Origin: VBAS01 sp035318985
GTDB lineage: Bacteria; Bacteroidota; Bacteroidia; Chitinophagales; Chitinophagaceae
Length of the DNA stretch: 17,884 bases
NCBI GenBank assembly: GCA_035318985.1
Contig: DATHDP010000149.1
Span: 1-17,884 of the forward strand
Direction of reading: 5' to 3'
Shown: positions 7,704 through 14,440 of the stretch, piece after piece
Layout: each line of letters begins with the position of its first letter
How positions within the stretch are numbered: position 1 is the stretch's first letter
Translations under genes and position numbers: made by a program
Notes under the pieces: generated by a model
What the model was told of the DNA's origin: nothing
What the model saw: only the letters and a program-made list of their open reading frames with translations
Database searches by the model: none

Positions 7704-7716
7704 GTTAAATATTAAC
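7704..7716. repeat. Small inverted repeat upstream of the 27-codon ORF
   Basis: GTTAA-ATA-TTAAC, a 5-bp inverted repeat with a 3-base centre, lies in the 106-bp gap between the ferritin-like gene and the short ORF. It could be a regulator binding site, but the arms are short and AT-rich, so chance is a real alternative. Nothing else recognisable is seen in this gap apart from a weak -7-like TATATTTT at 7667-7674. Confidence 0.25.
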
Positions 7717-7761
7717 AAGAAGGGGCATCAGTTATTATGTATTTTTACAAACATAAAATAA

Positions 7762-7845
7762 ATGAAAATGAGCAGAACATATTGTTGGAAATGTATTGCA
7801 ATACTTACTTCGGTTTTGGCAATGGCCGGGGCTGTTGTGGCATAA
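7762..7845 (+). CDS. 27-residue hydrophobic ORF (small protein or leader peptide)
   Basis: Short frame of 27 codons plus stop, not a recognised family. It begins with a basic segment containing YCWKC (a C-x2-C pair, residues 8-11), then one hydrophobic stretch (ILTSVLAMAGAVVA) long enough for a single membrane span or an uncleaved signal. An A-rich stretch precedes the ATG, as is usual in this phylum. Only 18 bp after its stop a terminator-like hairpin begins, and the metal ATPase gene starts 64 bp after its stop. It could be a small membrane protein that works with the pump, or a leader peptide whose translation controls read-through into the ATPase gene. It may also be a chance frame; a signal-peptide-like composition is the main support that it is translated. 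Confidence 0.45.
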   Translation: MKMSRTYCWKCIAILTSVLAMAGAVVA

Positions 7846-7863
7846 GTAAATACAATTTAATTT

Positions 7864-7895
7864 AAAAGTTGCGGGCGGATGCTTCGCAACTTTTT
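7864..7895 (+). terminator. Rho-independent terminator or attenuator hairpin before the metal ATPase gene
   Basis: A 10-bp perfect stem, AAAAGTTGCG pairing with CGCAACTTTT, encloses an 11-nt loop and is followed by TTTTT ATTTT. This is a good intrinsic terminator on the plus strand. It ends 14 bp before the ATPase start codon, so either the operon through the ferritin-like gene stops here and the pump has its own promoter, or it is an attenuator that must be bypassed. A weak -7-like TATTTTG (one base short of TAnnTTTG) at 7895-7901 could allow a leaderless pump transcript. Confidence 0.75.
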
Positions 7896-7909
7896 ATTTT
7901 GTAAACACA

Positions 7910-10423
7910 ATGGAAAAGATAAAAATCAATCTTAATATAGTATTGCCTGATGTGCCAAATGAACGTGATGAATGCGTACAGCGAATTATTTCCGCAACAG
8001 AAAATAAAAAAGGGATAGAGAAAGTTCATATAGTTCCTGGAACGGAAACATCTAAAGCGAAGCTTTGCTTCCATTATGATCCTAACGAAATTTCAATAGA
8101 GCAGGTTCAAAAAATAGCAGCGGATGCAGGAGCAGAAATCACTGAAAGATTCGGGCACCTGTTATTAGAAGTTAAAGGTATTCGACATGTAAGACATGCC
8201 CGTATCATAGAAGGAAGTTTGAAACACATTAAAGGTGTAATATCCGTATCAGCATCTGCATCAGGATGGGTAAGTATTGAGTTTGATCATCATGAAATTA
8301 ACCCGTCAAAAATTTATAAGCGGGTTAATAAAATTGGATTGCAAGTGATTTCGCCGGATTTAAAATCTTTACCAACACATAAGCATATTCACATCCCGAA
8401 AGAAGAACTAAAGGTGACGGAGAAAAGACCTGAGGAACATAAGCATGACGACCACGATCACGCAACACCCGGGCATGAACATTCACACGGTGGCATATTT
8501 GGCGACAAAACAGAAATGATATTCGCAATCATATGTGGTGCATTGTTAGGTATTGGTTTCGGGTTATCATTTGTGAAAAACATTCCAACATTTATTCCAA
8601 TTGCATGTTATATCGGTGCATATCTTTTTGGAGGCTTTTATACAACCAAAGAGGCTTATACAGGTATAAGTAAAGGAAAATTTGAGATCGATTTTTTGAT
8701 GCTGGTGGCAGCTATTGGTGCGGCTGTACTAGGTCAGTGGGCGGAAGGTTCTTTATTATTATTTCTATTCAGCCTCGGTCATTCTTTAGAACATTATGCA
8801 ATGGAAAAAGCAAAAAAATCTATTGCAGCCTTAACCGACTTAGCACCCAAAACAGCTTTATTAAAAAAAGGCGAGGAGCTAAAAGAGATAAAGATAGAAG
8901 ACATAAAAATTGGTGATATAATTGTCGTAAAACCAAATTCAAAAATTTCAGCTGACGGTATTGTAGTAAATGGGAGCAGCAGTGTCAACCAGGCGCCTAT
9001 TACAGGGGAAAGCATCCCGGTTGATAAAACACCTGTTGAAGATCCCGATATAGATATTGTGAACGCGGATAAGTTGGATGCTAAATACCGGGTCTTTGCC
9101 GGTTCAATAAACGGTGGTGAAGCATTGGAAATTAAAGTAAGTAAGATCGCAGCTGATTCTACAATCGCTAGGCTGGTTAAGTTAGTTAATGAAGCACAAA
9201 CACAGAAGTCATCTACCCAAAATTTTACCGACAAACTCGAAAAATATTATGTACCCGCTGTACTTATTTTAGTTACTCTTTTACATTTTTCATTTTTAAT
9301 AATTGATGAACCTTTCAATAAAAGTTTTTACAGGGCAATGGCGGTATTAGTTGCTGCCAGCCCTTGTGCCTTAGCCATATCTACGCCAAGCGCAGTATTA
9401 AGTGGAGTTGCGAGGGCAGCAAGAGGGGGTGTATTGATAAAAGGTGGAAAGCCTTTGGAAGAATTAGGATCATTAACTGCCATCGCATTCGACAAAACAG
9501 GAACATTGACAGAAGGCAAACCAAAACTTACGGGAGTTTATTCGCTCAATGGAATTTCAGAAGAAGAATTATTACAAGTAGTGATCGCTGTTGAAAAATT
9601 AAGCGACCATCCTTTAGCAGCGGCAATTGTAAAAGGAGGGACTGAAAAATTAAAAAAAGATGTACCAGCAGCATCAAATGTAGAAGCCATTACAGGCAGA
9701 GGTATTAAAGCAGATTATCAAGGTGCCACAATCCATATCGGTAACAAAGAATTATTTACTGAAAAGAACAATCAATTGCCTGATGATATTAAAAGTAAAA
9801 TAGAGGATTTGGAAAAACAAGGAAATACAACAATGCTTGTTCAGCAAAATGATAAATACATAGGTATTGTCACTTTAATGGACATTGCCAGGCAAGAGGC
9901 AAGAGAAACGTTAGCGGCATTACAAAAGATAGGTATTCGTAAAATGATAATGCTTACCGGGGATAACCAGCAAGTCGCAGAAGCTATTGCAAAAGAGACT
10001 GGGATTACCGATGTATGGGGCAATTTAATGCCTGAGCAAAAAGTAGAAGCAATTGATAAATTAAGAATTAGTGAAAAGAAAGTTGCAATGGTAGGCGATG
10101 GTGTGAACGATGCACCGGCTATGGCAAAAAGTACAGTTGGGATCGCTATGGGTGCAGCAGGTAGTGATGTAGCATTAGAAACTGCAGACATTGCATTGAT
10201 GGCTGATAAACTAAGCAATCTTACGTTTGCTATCGGCTTAAGTAAAAAAGCACATAGCATTATCAGGCAAAACTTAGCCATAAGTTTAGGAATGATTGCC
10301 ATACTTATACCTTTAACTATCCTAGGTTATGCTTCCATGGGTCCCGCGGTCATTGGACACGAAGGTTCTACATTGGTTGTTGTTTTCAATGCTTTGCGAT
10401 TATTAGCTTATAACAAAAAATAG
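7910..10423 (+). CDS. P1B-4-type transition-metal-exporting P-type ATPase
   Basis: ATP-driven efflux pump of the inner membrane, 837 residues. Two N-terminal ferredoxin-like metal-binding folds (about 1-77 and 82-148) lack CxxC; the second has His93-Val-Arg-His96 at that position. A His/Asp-rich linker follows (about 157-193, HDDHDHATPGHEHSH). Catalytic motifs are TGES (365-368), DKTGT with phosphorylated Asp528, SDHP (His567), TGDN (683-686) and GDGVND (729-734). The membrane motifs SPC (484-486) and HEGST (817-821) are the marks of class P1B-4, which moves Fe(II), Co(II), Zn(II) or Cd(II); examples are PfeT, FrvA, CtpD and Nia. Next to an EncFtn-like protein, Fe(II) export is the best guess, but Co or Zn cannot be excluded. 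The gene converges with the ChaN-like gene, 17 bp away. Confidence 0.94.
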   Translation: MEKIKINLNIVLPDVPNERDECVQRIISATENKKGIEKVHIVPGTETSKAKLCFHYDPNEISIEQVQKIAADAGAEITERFGHLLLEVKGIRHVRHARIIEGSLKHIKGVISVSASASGWVSIEFDHHEINPSKIYKRVNKIGLQVISPDLKSLPTHKHIHIPKEELKVTEKRPEEHKHDDHDHATPGHEHSHGGIFGDKTEMIFAIICGALLGIGFGLSFVKNIPTFIPIACYIGAYLFGGFYTTKEAYTGISKGKFEIDFLMLVAAIGAAVLGQWAEGSLLLFLFSLGHSLEHYAMEKAKKSIAALTDLAPKTALLKKGEELKEIKIEDIKIGDIIVVKPNSKISADGIVVNGSSSVNQAPITGESIPVDKTPVEDPDIDIVNADKLDAKYRVFAGSINGGEALEIKVSKIAADSTIARLVKLVNEAQTQKSSTQNFTDKLEKYYVPAVLILVTLLHFSFLIIDEPFNKSFYRAMAVLVAASPCALAISTPSAVLSGVARAARGGVLIKGGKPLEELGSLTAIAFDKTGTLTEGKPKLTGVYSLNGISEEELLQVVIAVEKLSDHPLAAAIVKGGTEKLKKDVPAASNVEAITGRGIKADYQGATIHIGNKELFTEKNNQLPDDIKSKIEDLEKQGNTTMLVQQNDKYIGIVTLMDIARQEARETLAALQKIGIRKMIMLTGDNQQVAEAIAKETGITDVWGNLMPEQKVEAIDKLRISEKKVAMVGDGVNDAPAMAKSTVGIAMGAAGSDVALETADIALMADKLSNLTFAIGLSKKAHSIIRQNLAISLGMIAILIPLTILGYASMGPAVIGHEGSTLVVVFNALRLLAYNKK

Positions 10424-10440
10424 AAAAAACATTGCGCTGC

Positions 10441-11319
10441 TCAAAACGTTTTTTTCAGATCAGGATTTGTAAGAATAATATAGTCTCCTTTATACCTGAA
10501 TTTTTCCCAATCAGGGTTACTGAATGATTCGTCACTGAAACTGGCTATATTCAAAATTTTCAATTTCTTATTTCGCATTTGCAACTGGGCCGCTGTGCCC
10601 AGTTTTTCTTCACAATGAAAACCACCGACGCAATGGAATACTTTTTTGTGTTTATTCTTTTTTAGAAAATTATAAATGCTATAACTCATCCCCGCATCCC
10701 ACAAACTTTGACTATAATAAACATTTGGATTTTCTCCTCCGGGCCCACCTTTCATTATCTCTACGAATTTTTCACGATAGCGACCAGTTAATGTATCATA
10801 AGGAAGTGGTGGTAAAAATTTCTTTGCATCTTTTGATAAACTATCAAGCGATCTCATTCCTCTGCGACTGACAAGATTTACATATCGACGTGGTGGATTG
10901 GCTGCGATCACCGGAATTTTATTTTGTTTAGCATATTCGATCATTGGCCGGTAATCTTTGTAATTGCTCCATAATCTAACATCTCTTGCAAAACGATCTT
11001 CATTGATAAACCCCGCCAGGTATTCATTTAAACCAAGCTGGTTATCTGTTTCAAACATTTCCATGCTTAAGACAACTTTATCAGCATATTGTGCATGAAG
11101 TGCTCTGAAAATTTTATTTTCCAGGTAATGACCAGCGCTGTCATTATGTTCTTCTCCAAAAAACAAAACATCTGCGTCAGCCATATCCGCAACTATTTTA
11201 TCAATGGCAACGATTTGTTTGGTGCGGGTATCATATATTTTATAATGAACACTCATACTGTCCTGGGCGAAAACTGAAAAATGTAAAACTAGAAACGAAA
11301 ACACGGAGATCGATCTCAT
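10441..11319 (-). CDS. ChaN/Tiki-superfamily haem-binding-like secreted protein
   Basis: Protein of 292 residues from the chosen ATG at 11319, which puts a good signal peptide (MRSISVFSFLVLHFSVFA|Q) at the N-terminus; ATGs further upstream add a non-signal extension. No lipobox Cys follows, so a soluble periplasmic or secreted form is likely, unlike lipoprotein ChaN. Family motifs are the first strand with FFGEEHND (Glu and His at about 56-58), LSMEMFETD, AANPPRRYVN, the QSLWDAGM helix and the C-terminal GGFHCEEKLGT (His235). ChaN proteins are iron-regulated and bind haem cofactors; a Tiki-like hydrolase activity is the alternative within the superfamily. It is divergent from the haem-type TonB receptor/HmuY pair, with a shared 244-bp control region, which supports a haem or iron role. 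Confidence 0.87.
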   Translation of the reverse strand: MRSISVFSFLVLHFSVFAQDSMSVHYKIYDTRTKQIVAIDKIVADMADADVLFFGEEHNDSAGHYLENKIFRALHAQYADKVVLSMEMFETDNQLGLNEYLAGFINEDRFARDVRLWSNYKDYRPMIEYAKQNKIPVIAANPPRRYVNLVSRRGMRSLDSLSKDAKKFLPPLPYDTLTGRYREKFVEIMKGGPGGENPNVYYSQSLWDAGMSYSIYNFLKKNKHKKVFHCVGGFHCEEKLGTAAQLQMRNKKLKILNIASFSDESFSNPDWEKFRYKGDYIILTNPDLKKTF

Positions 11320-11563
11320 ACAACAGTTGTTTGTGTGAAAGTAAAATATGTTTTCCATTTTGCGTAAACCGATTTTCTTTTCCGTAAGAGATCTTCCGCT
11401 TTGAATATATTTCATTACTTATGACTTTGCTCAATTCATTTCATGATTCACTACCCGATCGCTGTCATTTATTTGTAAAAGAAATTTTCATCATTGTTTC
11501 ATGACATTCTTGTGATAAAAAAAATTTCTTCCAGAAGAATCTTTGTGCCCGAATAAGATTTAC
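11320..11563. promoter_or_regulatory. Divergent control region between the ChaN-like gene and the haem-receptor operon
   Basis: A 244-bp AT-rich region with no gene. It holds an inverted repeat ACAAC-A-GTTGT (11320-11330) touching the ChaN-like start codon, two copies of TTTCATGA (11439-11446 and 11497-11504), and a perfect inverted repeat TTCTTC-CA-GAAGAA (11526-11539). The last overlaps AATCTTTG (11538-11545), one mismatch from the -7 consensus TAnnTTTG and 18 bp before the receptor ATG. The layout suits coordinated iron or haem control. I see no standard Fur box. Promoter and operator calls are inference from position and symmetry. Confidence 0.45.
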
Positions 11564-13693
11564 ATGAAACAGATCATTTCTATACTGCTTATATTAATAT
11601 TCTCTCTTCCTGGACTTGCACAAACCGATACATTGTTCTCAAAAACATTAACTGAGTTAGTCGTTACTGCAACAAGAACAGAAAGAAAACTTAGTAATGT
11701 GGCCGTTCCTGTTCAGATCATTTCAAAAAAAGCAATTACACAAAGTGGTTCAGTAAGATTGAATGATATTCTTTCTGAGCAAACAGGTCTATACATAACA
11801 AGTGGTGGCGCTACTACTTCAGCAGGCGGTGGTGTTTTTGGAAATGGCATTCAAATACAGGGCCTCTCTCCTGATTATACATTAATACTTCTTGATGGCG
11901 AACCTATCATCGGCAGGCAAGGCGGTGTTATTGACCTTTCAAGACTATCCGTCGGCAACATAAAAAAGATAGAGATCGTAAAAGGGCCTTCTTCAAGTTT
12001 ATATGGAAGTGAAGCAATGGGTGGAGTTGTAAATATTATTACAGAACAAGCCCAGTTAAATAGGTTAGACGCTTCATTTCGCTATGGAAGATTCAATTCA
12101 ACTGATGCAAACCTTAATGCTGCTATAAAAAGACAAAAATGGGGCTTGCAATTATTTGGCAATCATAATAGCTCAAATGGTTTTGATTTGGATGAAAATG
12201 CAACCGGAAAAACAGTTGATCCTTTTAAAAGTTATACTACACAAGCAAGATTTAATTTTTCTCCCTCTGCTAAAACCAAGATCGGTGTATCAGGAAGATA
12301 TTATAATGAAAAACAGGATAATTATTTTTTAACCCAGGATATTAGCAGCGGTTCTACAATTGCCATTACTGGCGATGGAAATGTAAAAGATATGAATCTG
12401 AATCCTGTAATTACTCAGCAATTCAATAATAATCTTCGTTCATCAATGCGTTTTTACTTTAGTCGATATGAATATGAACAAACATTATTAAAAGACGAGG
12501 ATAAATCTTCCTACTATCATGATTTTTTCCAACAAGATTTTTATCGTGCAGAAAATCAAACTGACATTAACCTGCCGGGAAAAAATTTTTTAAGTGTCGG
12601 CGCTGGTATAGTTGAGGAGAAACTTAATACCACACGATATGCTGGTAAAAGATCAAATGATATTCTCTATGCATTTATGCAAGATGAATGGAGAGCTAGT
12701 GAGAATTTAACTTTTATCGGTGGTTTGCGTTATGACGACAATTCTGCTTATCAATCAAGGGTGAGCCCAAAACTTGCTGCAAATTATAAAGTGAATGACA
12801 AGCTTCGCTTTAATGCATCTTATGGTGCAGGATTTAAGGCTCCTGATTTCAGACAGATGTTTCTTAATTTCTTAAATACAGCAGCAGGGGGTTATGTAGT
12901 ATATGGTGCCAACGAGATCACGATCTCAGAATTGGAATCACAAAAGCAACAAGGAATTCTTTCTGAAATATTGCCAAGAGCTTATGACCTCGCTTTATTG
13001 ATGCCCGAAATATCAAAAGGTTTTAACGCAGGTGCACACTACGATGTAAATGAAAAATTGAATTTCGATATCAATCTTTTTAGAAATGATATTGATAACC
13101 TGATCCAGGTTGATATCATAGCATTTCGCAGTAATACAGCGCCGGTATATAGTTATTTTAATGTAAAAGAAGCCTATACACAGGGAGCCGAGATCAATTC
13201 TACCTACAGAATAAGCAACAAGTTTCATCTACAAGGAGGTTACCAGTTTTTAATGACAGCTGATAAAGCTGACCTGGCAAGAATAGAAAATGGCGAAGTA
13301 TATACCCGTGACCTGGAGACAAATGAAGTTTACAAAGTTCAGAAAAGTGATTATGGCGGTTTACCGAATCGTTCAAAGCATATGGCCAATGCGAAAGTTT
13401 TTTATGACAACGAAAAGAAAGGCTGGTCAGCATCGTTGCGTGTTCTTTATAAAAGCCGCTGGGGTACTTATGATAAAGATGGTAACGGAATTATTAATCG
13501 CGAAGATGAATATGCAAAAGCTTCGACTCTTGTTAACATAAATGCTGCAAAAACGATCAAAGCATTTCGTTTGCAAGCCGGCATTGATAATCTTTTTAAT
13601 TATAAGGATGAACTCAATCTTCCGGGTCAGCCGGGAATTCAACCGTACATATCTATCAACTATTCATTCATAAAAAACAAAAACAATAATTAA
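11564..13693 (+). CDS. TonB-dependent haem-type outer-membrane receptor (HmuR-like)
   Basis: Outer-membrane receptor of 709 residues from the ATG at 11564; a TTG seven codons upstream would spoil the signal peptide (MKQIISILLILIFSLPGLA|Q). It has a TonB box (ELVVTATR, 31-38), a plug domain (to about 165; IQIQGLSPDY, PSSSLYGSEAMGGVVNIIT) and a barrel. Unlike the receptor at 5119 it has no carboxypeptidase-regulatory-like domain. The FKAP segment (424-427) matches the FRAP box of haem receptors, but a clear NPDL box does not follow. A calcium-loop-like motif, DKDGNGIINREDE, lies at 637-649 in a late loop. An HmuY-like lipoprotein gene starts 1 base after its stop, the usual HmuR-HmuY order, so haem uptake is the likely role. 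Confidence 0.9.
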   Translation: MKQIISILLILIFSLPGLAQTDTLFSKTLTELVVTATRTERKLSNVAVPVQIISKKAITQSGSVRLNDILSEQTGLYITSGGATTSAGGGVFGNGIQIQGLSPDYTLILLDGEPIIGRQGGVIDLSRLSVGNIKKIEIVKGPSSSLYGSEAMGGVVNIITEQAQLNRLDASFRYGRFNSTDANLNAAIKRQKWGLQLFGNHNSSNGFDLDENATGKTVDPFKSYTTQARFNFSPSAKTKIGVSGRYYNEKQDNYFLTQDISSGSTIAITGDGNVKDMNLNPVITQQFNNNLRSSMRFYFSRYEYEQTLLKDEDKSSYYHDFFQQDFYRAENQTDINLPGKNFLSVGAGIVEEKLNTTRYAGKRSNDILYAFMQDEWRASENLTFIGGLRYDDNSAYQSRVSPKLAANYKVNDKLRFNASYGAGFKAPDFRQMFLNFLNTAAGGYVVYGANEITISELESQKQQGILSEILPRAYDLALLMPEISKGFNAGAHYDVNEKLNFDINLFRNDIDNLIQVDIIAFRSNTAPVYSYFNVKEAYTQGAEINSTYRISNKFHLQGGYQFLMTADKADLARIENGEVYTRDLETNEVYKVQKSDYGGLPNRSKHMANAKVFYDNEKKGWSASLRVLYKSRWGTYDKDGNGIINREDEYAKASTLVNINAAKTIKAFRLQAGIDNLFNYKDELNLPGQPGIQPYISINYSFIKNKNNN

Positions 13694-13694
13694 G

Positions 13695-14336
13695 ATGAAA
13701 ACAAATTTGATTGCATTAACTGTTATTACGACTGGAATTTTTCTGACATCATGTGATAAAGACGAAGTGCCGGCGCCTGTAACGGTACAAACTAAAACTG
13801 TAAGCGATCTACAAGCTGATACAATTATTGGTATCGCTTCAAATGGTCAGCCTTATGGTTCTGGCAAATACACTTTATATAGTCTTGAAAGCAATTCAAC
13901 AATTGCGAATACTGATTCGGCAACAACAAAATGGGATATTGGATTTCGCGGCACTACAATTATTACCAATAGCGGGAATAGCGGTCCTGGTGCCGGTGGC
14001 GCTTTTGTATACACCGGAACTTTTGGTGACTTAGCACAAATATCAACTGACTCAACTTTCCGTACTGATAATGCTCCAACTGCTTATGCTATTAAAACCG
14101 GCAGTGGTAATGGCTGGTATAGTTATAATGGAGCAACCAATCTTATTACACCTGTCCCTGGTCGTATTTTGGTGATTCGTACTGCTTCAGGCAAATATGC
14201 CAAGATCGAAATTCAGAATTATTACAAAGGAGGAGTTACTCCCGATGCTACTGCTTCTGATAATGATAAGCTGATGAAGCAGCGTTATTATACTCTCCGT
14301 TATACTTTCCAGTCTGACGGAAGTAAAAAATTCTAA
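13695..14336 (+). CDS. hmuY: HmuY-like surface lipoprotein
   Basis: Lipoprotein of 213 residues related to HmuY, the haemophore that takes haem from host carriers and hands it to the TonB receptor HmuR. A signal peptide ends in the lipobox LTSC, with Cys20 as the lipidated residue. Family-like segments are TKWDIGFRG (about 78-86), GKYAKIEIQNYYKG (about 167-179) and the closing RYYTLRYTFQ (197-206). The length is normal. The protein contains no histidine at all and only one Met (194) besides the start, so the His-His haem ligation of Porphyromonas gingivalis HmuY cannot operate. It lies 1 base behind the receptor gene and is followed by a strong terminator, so it ends that operon. Assignment to the HmuY family is fairly sure; haem as ligand is not. 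Confidence 0.85.
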   Translation: MKTNLIALTVITTGIFLTSCDKDEVPAPVTVQTKTVSDLQADTIIGIASNGQPYGSGKYTLYSLESNSTIANTDSATTKWDIGFRGTTIITNSGNSGPGAGGAFVYTGTFGDLAQISTDSTFRTDNAPTAYAIKTGSGNGWYSYNGATNLITPVPGRILVIRTASGKYAKIEIQNYYKGGVTPDATASDNDKLMKQRYYTLRYTFQSDGSKKF

Positions 14337-14359
14337 GACTAACAATTACATATAACCTT

Positions 14360-14388
14360 AGCCGTCTCGAATTGGGACGGCTTTTTCT
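14360..14388 (+). terminator. Rho-independent terminator after the HmuY-like gene
   Basis: AGCCGTCTC pairs with GGGACGGCT (9 bp including one G-U pair) around a 5-nt GAATT loop, followed by TTTTTCT. It begins 23 bp after the HmuY-like stop codon and separates the haem operon from ileS. Confidence 0.9.
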
Positions 14389-14411
14389 GTAAATAGCCCA
14401 CTCGTTTTCCT

Positions 14412-14419
14412 TAACTTCG
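14412..14419 (+). promoter_or_regulatory. Weak candidate -7 element for ileS
   Basis: TAACTTCG differs from the Bacteroidota -7 consensus TAnnTTTG by one base and lies 21 bp upstream of the ileS ATG, just after the terminator of the previous operon. Position supports it; the match is imperfect. Confidence 0.3.
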
Positions 14420-14440
14420 CAGACTTTTTAGCAAGGGAAT

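Noticed and set aside
8794..9234. Open frame of 146 codons on the minus strand
   Set aside because: Antisense to the actuator domain (TGES) of the ATPase; no start signal or recognisable domain.
9841..10302. Open frame of 153 codons on the minus strand, hydrophobic when translated
   Set aside because: It lies wholly antisense to the conserved hinge region (TGDN, GDGVND) of the metal ATPase and has no family resemblance; it is a shadow of that gene.
10421..10450. Terminator between the convergent ATPase and ChaN-like genes
   Set aside because: Only 17 bp separate the stops, and the T-run at 10448-10454 belongs to Lys/Phe codons of the ChaN-like gene; no stem is seen.
11320..11415. Longer N-terminus for the ChaN-like protein, from ATGs at 11415 or 11358
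   Set aside because: It would place 13-32 extra polar residues, including two Cys, before an obvious signal peptide; the start at 11319 gives a normal secreted protein.
11543..11563. TTG start seven codons upstream for the haem-type receptor
   Set aside because: It would precede an ideal signal peptide that begins at the ATG at 11564, and it overlaps the candidate -7 promoter element.
11320..11563. Classical Fur box in the haem-gene control region
   Set aside because: No stretch approaches the GATAATGATAATCATTATC pattern; only short unrelated inverted repeats are seen.
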